A DNA stretch of 64,000 nucleotides. Origin: Pseudomonas sp. GM79. Lineage in GTDB: Bacteria > Pseudomonadota > Gammaproteobacteria > Pseudomonadales > Pseudomonadaceae. Of the stretch, positions 60,782-64,000 are shown in pieces (position 1 is the first letter of the stretch; every line of letters starts with the position of its first letter). The notes under the pieces were generated by a model. It saw nothing but the letters and a program-made list of their open reading frames with translations, made no database searches and was not told the origin of the DNA. Made by a program: the position numbers and the translations under genes. Location: positions 62,001-126,000 of the forward strand of contig NZ_AKJE01000087.1 of assembly GCF_000282495.1 (NCBI RefSeq), written 5' to 3'.

Positions 60782-61624
60782 TTAGGCAAAGAGCTGCGCG
60801 CTCAGGTCGCGACTGGCACTTAGCAGGCCGGGCAAGAAACGTTGTTCCAGCTCGTTGCGACTGACCCGGCCGGCGTGGGTGCTGACGTTTAAGGCCGCCA
60901 CCACTTGGCCGGACGCGTCGTACACCGGCACGGCAATCGAGCGCAGGCCCTGCTCCAGTTCCTGATCAACGATGCACCAGCCTTGCTGCCGTACCTCTTG
61001 CAGGCATTCGAGCAACGCCTCGGGGGTATGCAACGTGCGACTGGTCTTGGCTTGCAGCTCTGCATGGTCGAGGTATTCGCGCAGTGACGTGTCGTCCAGC
61101 GCGGCGAGAAGAATCCTGCCCATGGACGTGCAATAGGCCGGCAATCGCCCGCCCACCGAAAGGTCGACGGAAATCAGCCGCTGGGTGGTCGCCGAGCGTG
61201 CAATGTACAAAATGTCATCGCCTTCCAGCGTGGCCATGTTGCAGGCCTCATGCAGTTGCTCGCTCATGCGGTCCAGATACGGTTGGGCAGAAACCGCCAA
61301 TGGCGTCGACGACAAATAGGCATGGCCCAGGGTCAGTACTTTGGGCAACAGCGAATAGGTGCGTCCGTCGGTAGTGGCGTAGCCGAGCTTGATCAGGGTA
61401 TGTAGGCAACGTCGCACAGCGGCGCGGGGAATTTCCGTGCGATGGCTGATCTGCGCAATGGTCAGGTGCCGCTTGCGCTCCTGGAACGCTTGCACCACCG
61501 CCAAGCCACGGGCCAGGGAGGTCATGAAATCCGGGTCACCGGTCAGCGCCTGGATTCGCTTGGCGGGCGAGGCAACGATCGGCGGTGCCACTGAAGCGAA
61601 GGAATTGCGCATTTGATCGTTCAT
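60782..61624 (-). CDS. pcaR: IclR family activator PcaR
   Basis: The 280-residue regulator has an IclR HTH (about 43-100, TIAQISHRTEIPRAAVRRCL) and an effector domain (GCG-free GRLPAYCTSMGRILLAALDD) expected to bind 3-oxoadipate. PcaR activates pca genes and represses itself. The start at 61624 gives the family-like MNDQMRNSFASVAPP; an upstream in-frame ATG at 61642 has no better ribosome site. Two-armed sites lie before it, before pcaK and before pcaI. Confidence 0.93.
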   Translation of the reverse strand: MNDQMRNSFASVAPPIVASPAKRIQALTGDPDFMTSLARGLAVVQAFQERKRHLTIAQISHRTEIPRAAVRRCLHTLIKLGYATTDGRTYSLLPKVLTLGHAYLSSTPLAVSAQPYLDRMSEQLHEACNMATLEGDDILYIARSATTQRLISVDLSVGGRLPAYCTSMGRILLAALDDTSLREYLDHAELQAKTSRTLHTPEALLECLQEVRQQGWCIVDQELEQGLRSIAVPVYDASGQVVAALNVSTHAGRVSRNELEQRFLPGLLSASRDLSAQLFA

Positions 61625-61705
61625 ATCGGTTGTTTCCCACACGGATCAGCGACTATTACAAGCGGCTCCCGGTCTGATACACAAGCCACCGGCCACCAAG
61701 ATTGG

Positions 61706-61735
61706 GCGATTATCGAACCATGGGCCGATAATCGC
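61706..61735. promoter_or_regulatory. PcaR-type operator upstream of pcaR
   Basis: GCGATTATCG (61706-61715) and CGATAATCGC (61726-61735) form a perfect 10-bp inverted repeat, with core arms 19 bases apart, 82 bases before the pcaR ATG. It fits autoregulation. Confidence 0.75.
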
Positions 61736-62290
61736 AATCAGTGGTTGCTTATAGTGAGCCCTATTGCTTTCATCCCCCTGCAATATGTTTGTTATTTTCG
61801 GTCACGTTTTAAAGAAGCTCCGGTTTACTAATTCATTCGGCTTAATGGCGCCAGAAAGTCACCGCTGTAACTGGCATCACGGCACCGTAGTTACCGGCAA
61901 AAGTTTGCGAGTAACAAAACAATCACACACGAGGAACTACTTTTAACTCTCAAGAGATAGTGTTCTTCGGATCGACCGCTATAATGCATCTCAGTGGCGA
62001 CCGGTTTTTTACGTGCCGATTTCGCCAACCGGCAGCGCAATATCCATTGCCGCTGTCCGCAGCAAGCGCCTGACGCTCATTTCATATGCTCCGCCAACGC
62101 GCTCGCTGAAACAGGAGACTGATGCTACGTCAGCTGTTTTTCTCTGGTGCCGTGGCCGCCTGCAACAAGGACGAATTGATTGCTCCGAGGGAACGATGCC
62201 TTGCCAGGCATTGTCTCTTCAACGAGCGTGGTCAATAAATCGATGCAGCGCGTTTCACCAGAATTAATCTCAACTCAATCAGGTAGCACT
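61736..62290. other. Intergenic region without recognised gene (555 bases)
   Basis: No product could be recognised in any frame; a short frame opening with ATG at 62123 ends after a few codons. The promoter of the gene at 62291 should lie here. Base composition is lower in GC than the flanking genes around 61740-61960. Confidence 0.4.
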
Positions 62291-62491
62291 GTGACGAAAG
62301 ACGAACTGCGCGCGGAACTTGAGCGCCAGGAACAACGTTACAAGGAAGTTTACGGCGGGGAAGTCACCACCTACGCCGCTCAGCCCGAACCCGAACGCAA
62401 ACCCTGGCGTAAACGCGCCACCGTTCAGGACCAGGCCTTCTCCCAGGAATTGCAGAAGATGGAAAAGGAACTCAAAGCCGAAGAGCCATGA
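62291..62491 (+). CDS. Small charged protein of unknown function (66 residues)
   Basis: The protein is highly charged and helical (MTKDELRAELERQEQRYKEV; FSQELQKMEKELKAEEP), probably a coiled coil. The GTG at 62291 gives a normal start with AGGT upstream; an ATG at 62243 would add 16 residues. Similar short proteins are common in Pseudomonas. Role unknown; it precedes the phosphate transporter gene but is separated by 377 bases. Confidence 0.65.
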   Translation: MTKDELRAELERQEQRYKEVYGGEVTTYAAQPEPERKPWRKRATVQDQAFSQELQKMEKELKAEEP

Positions 62492-62868
62492 CTGCCTCGG
62501 TTTGAATTCTTTCAAGAGCCTGCATCTACACCTGCTAAAAGCGGGTTGTATCGATGATGCTTTTCGCGCCCGCTACAAGCGGGCGACGGTCCCCTCATCC
62601 ACTGGATGAGGTAAATGGCTCCTGTCCGACCCTCTTCTCAGATATTTCATACACGCGTTCAAGCCTCTCGCCCTGCCGGGAGAAACCCTTGTGGCTACAG
62701 CCTTTGCAAGTGAATTCAATGACTTGTAAAACCCTGAAAAAACCTGGGGCCAGGGGGATTGCCACAAATTAATTCGTTGAAGAATGTAACCGATGAGCAG
62801 CTAGTGCATCGATTACCCATCTTTTCTGGCATAATCGCGCCCCCTTACGACCGGGTCAGAAAACCTTC
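62492..62868 (+). promoter_or_regulatory. pitA upstream region with two hairpins
   Basis: CGCCCGC/GCGGGCG (62567-62585, TACAA loop) and CCTCATCC/GGATGAGG (62593-62611, ACT loop) form two adjacent perfect hairpins without T runs. No gene is supported. The pitA promoter is expected near the end of the gap, but no Pho box was recognised. Confidence 0.4.
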
Positions 62869-64000
62869 ATGATCGATTTATTCAGCGGACTGGATGCTTG
62901 GGTGCTTGTGAGCCTCTTGCTCGCCCTGGCCTTTGTCCTCGCCTTCGAGTTCATCAACGGCTTTCATGACACCGCAAACGCGGTGGCCACTGTTATCTAC
63001 ACCAAAGCCATGCCGCCTCATCTGGCGGTGTTCTTTTCCGGTGTGTTCAACTTCCTCGGCGTGCTGCTGGGCGGTGTGGGCGTGGCGTATGCCATCGTCC
63101 ATTTGCTGCCGGTAGAACTGCTGATCAATGTGAACACCGGTCACGGACTGGCCATGGTGTTCTCGTTGCTCGCCGCGGCCATCACCTGGAACCTGGGCAC
63201 CTGGTACTTCGGTATCCCTGCCTCCAGCTCTCATACGTTGATCGGTTCGATCCTCGGTGTCGGCCTGGCCAACGCCCTGATCAACGATATTCCGTTGGCC
63301 GATGGCGTGAACTGGCAGAAGGCGATCGATATCGGTGCGTCCCTGGTGTTCTCGCCGATGGCTGGTTTCCTGATCGCAGCCCTGGTGCTGATCGGCCTTA
63401 AATGGTGGCGTCCGCTGTCCAAGATGCACAAGACACCGGAACAGCGCCGCAAGATCGACGACAAGAAACACCCGCCGTTCTGGAACCGTCTGGTGCTGGT
63501 GATTTCGGCGATGGCAGTCAGCTTCGTGCACGGCTCGAACGATGGCCAGAAAGGTATCGGCCTGATCATGCTGGTGCTGATCGGTATCGTGCCGGCGCAG
63601 TTCGTTCTCGACCTGAACAGCACCACCTACCAGATCGAACGTACTCGCGATGCGACCCTGCACCTGAGCCAGTTCTACGAGCGCAACCGCGAATCCCTGG
63701 GTGAGTTCCTGGCACTGGGCAAAAGCGTGAAAGGCGATCTGCCGGAGAAATTCCGTTGCAACCCGCAACAGACCGAACCGACTATTTCAGCGCTGCTGGG
63801 CACCCTTAAAGGTGTAGCCGACTACCATTCGTTGCCGTCGGAAAGCCGCATCGAAGTACGTCGCTACCTGCTCTGCCTGGACGACACCGCGAAGAAAGTC
63901 GCCAAGCTGCCAGGCCTCGCTGCCCGTGAAAAGGCTGACCTGGACAAACTGCGCAAGGACCTGACCACCACCACCGAATATGCCCCGTTCTGGGTGATTC
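62869..64000 (+). CDS. pitA: Inorganic phosphate transporter, Pit family (3' end outside window)
   Basis: The frame is open from ATG 62869 to the window end, 377 residues so far. It has the PiT signatures GFHDTANAVATVIYT in the first half and SFVHGSNDGQKG after a hydrophilic insertion, with multiple helices. It imports phosphate with divalent metal using the proton gradient. The remaining C-terminal helices should follow beyond base 64000. Confidence 0.93.
   Translation, partial: MIDLFSGLDAWVLVSLLLALAFVLAFEFINGFHDTANAVATVIYTKAMPPHLAVFFSGVFNFLGVLLGGVGVAYAIVHLLPVELLINVNTGHGLAMVFSLLAAAITWNLGTWYFGIPASSSHTLIGSILGVGLANALINDIPLADGVNWQKAIDIGASLVFSPMAGFLIAALVLIGLKWWRPLSKMHKTPEQRRKIDDKKHPPFWNRLVLVISAMAVSFVHGSNDGQKGIGLIMLVLIGIVPAQFVLDLNSTTYQIERTRDATLHLSQFYERNRESLGEFLALGKSVKGDLPEKFRCNPQQTEPTISALLGTLKGVADYHSLPSESRIEVRRYLLCLDDTAKKVAKLPGLAAREKADLDKLRKDLTTTTEYAPFWVI

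Noticed and set aside
62123..62290. Small ORF from ATG 62123
   Set aside because: The frame stops after fewer than 20 codons when read base by base.
1..64000. REP-associated tyrosine transposase (RAYT)
   Set aside because: No frame with the RAYT (Y1-type HUH) motif was noticed, despite many REP copies.

Overview
The window reads as chromosomal DNA of a fluorescent Pseudomonas, most likely the P. fluorescens group. The evidence is near-verbatim resemblance (from memory, not searched) of PhaG, XenB, TtgR and the pca enzymes to Pseudomonas proteins, high GC, Shine-Dalgarno starts, and many intergenic copies of two REP families typical of this group. No prophage, IS element, transposase, rRNA or CRISPR array was found.

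Layout. 1-2.6 kb: the end of urea carboxylase and allophanate hydrolase (ATP-dependent urea use). 2.7-5.1 kb: a CWC cysteine-rich protein, rsuA, phaG (PHA precursor supply) and a tRNA-Gly(CCC). 5.4-12 kb: a five-gene heme-copper oxidase cluster on the minus strand (subunit II with two fused cytochrome c domains, subunit I, two tandem subunit III genes, subunit IV), flanked by two plus-strand genes of unknown function; RpoS-like -10 elements (CTATACT) precede all three transcription units. 12.1-16.1 kb: hicAB with a frameshifted hicA, tam, two PixA/AidA-type inclusion body proteins, a small lipoprotein and a small membrane protein. 16.1-28.8 kb: stress-type small proteins, a PAS-GAF-GGDEF diguanylate cyclase, a LysE exporter, fosA, an iron alcohol dehydrogenase with a LysR remnant behind it, a DUF4917 protein with SIR2-like motifs, YegP, an RHH/PfpI pair, a DMT transporter, a METTL25-like methyltransferase and a lemA-TPM-TPM operon.

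29-41 kb: BglX, ClsB-type cardiolipin synthase, YceI, a serine hydrolase operon, a degenerate acyl-CoA dehydrogenase, olsBA (ornithine lipids), acpH, and an arsR-MFS-xenB operon. 41-49 kb: a DMT transporter, ttgR divergent from ttgABC (RND multidrug efflux), with the TtgR operator between them. 49-61.7 kb: a complete protocatechuate branch of the beta-ketoadipate pathway (oprD-type porin, pcaC, D, B, T, G, H, F, J, I, K, R). Protocatechuate enters by porin and PcaK, is cleaved by PcaHG, passes through PcaB, PcaC and PcaD to 3-oxoadipate, and is converted by PcaIJ and PcaF to succinyl-CoA and acetyl-CoA. Three two-armed sites with the same 19-bp arm spacing lie before pcaI, pcaK and pcaR, and a matching half-site lies before the porin gene. 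The window ends in a 66-residue protein and the start of a Pit phosphate transporter gene.

Most promising for follow-up: the DUF4917/SIR2-like protein, the RpoS-flanked diheme oxidase with twin subunit III genes, the PcaR site layout including the porin, the ArsR-MFS-XenB electrophile-type operon, the one-base hicA frameshift and the 7-fold GATCAAAA expansion inside a REP. All functional calls come from reading motifs and recalled family knowledge; no database search was run.
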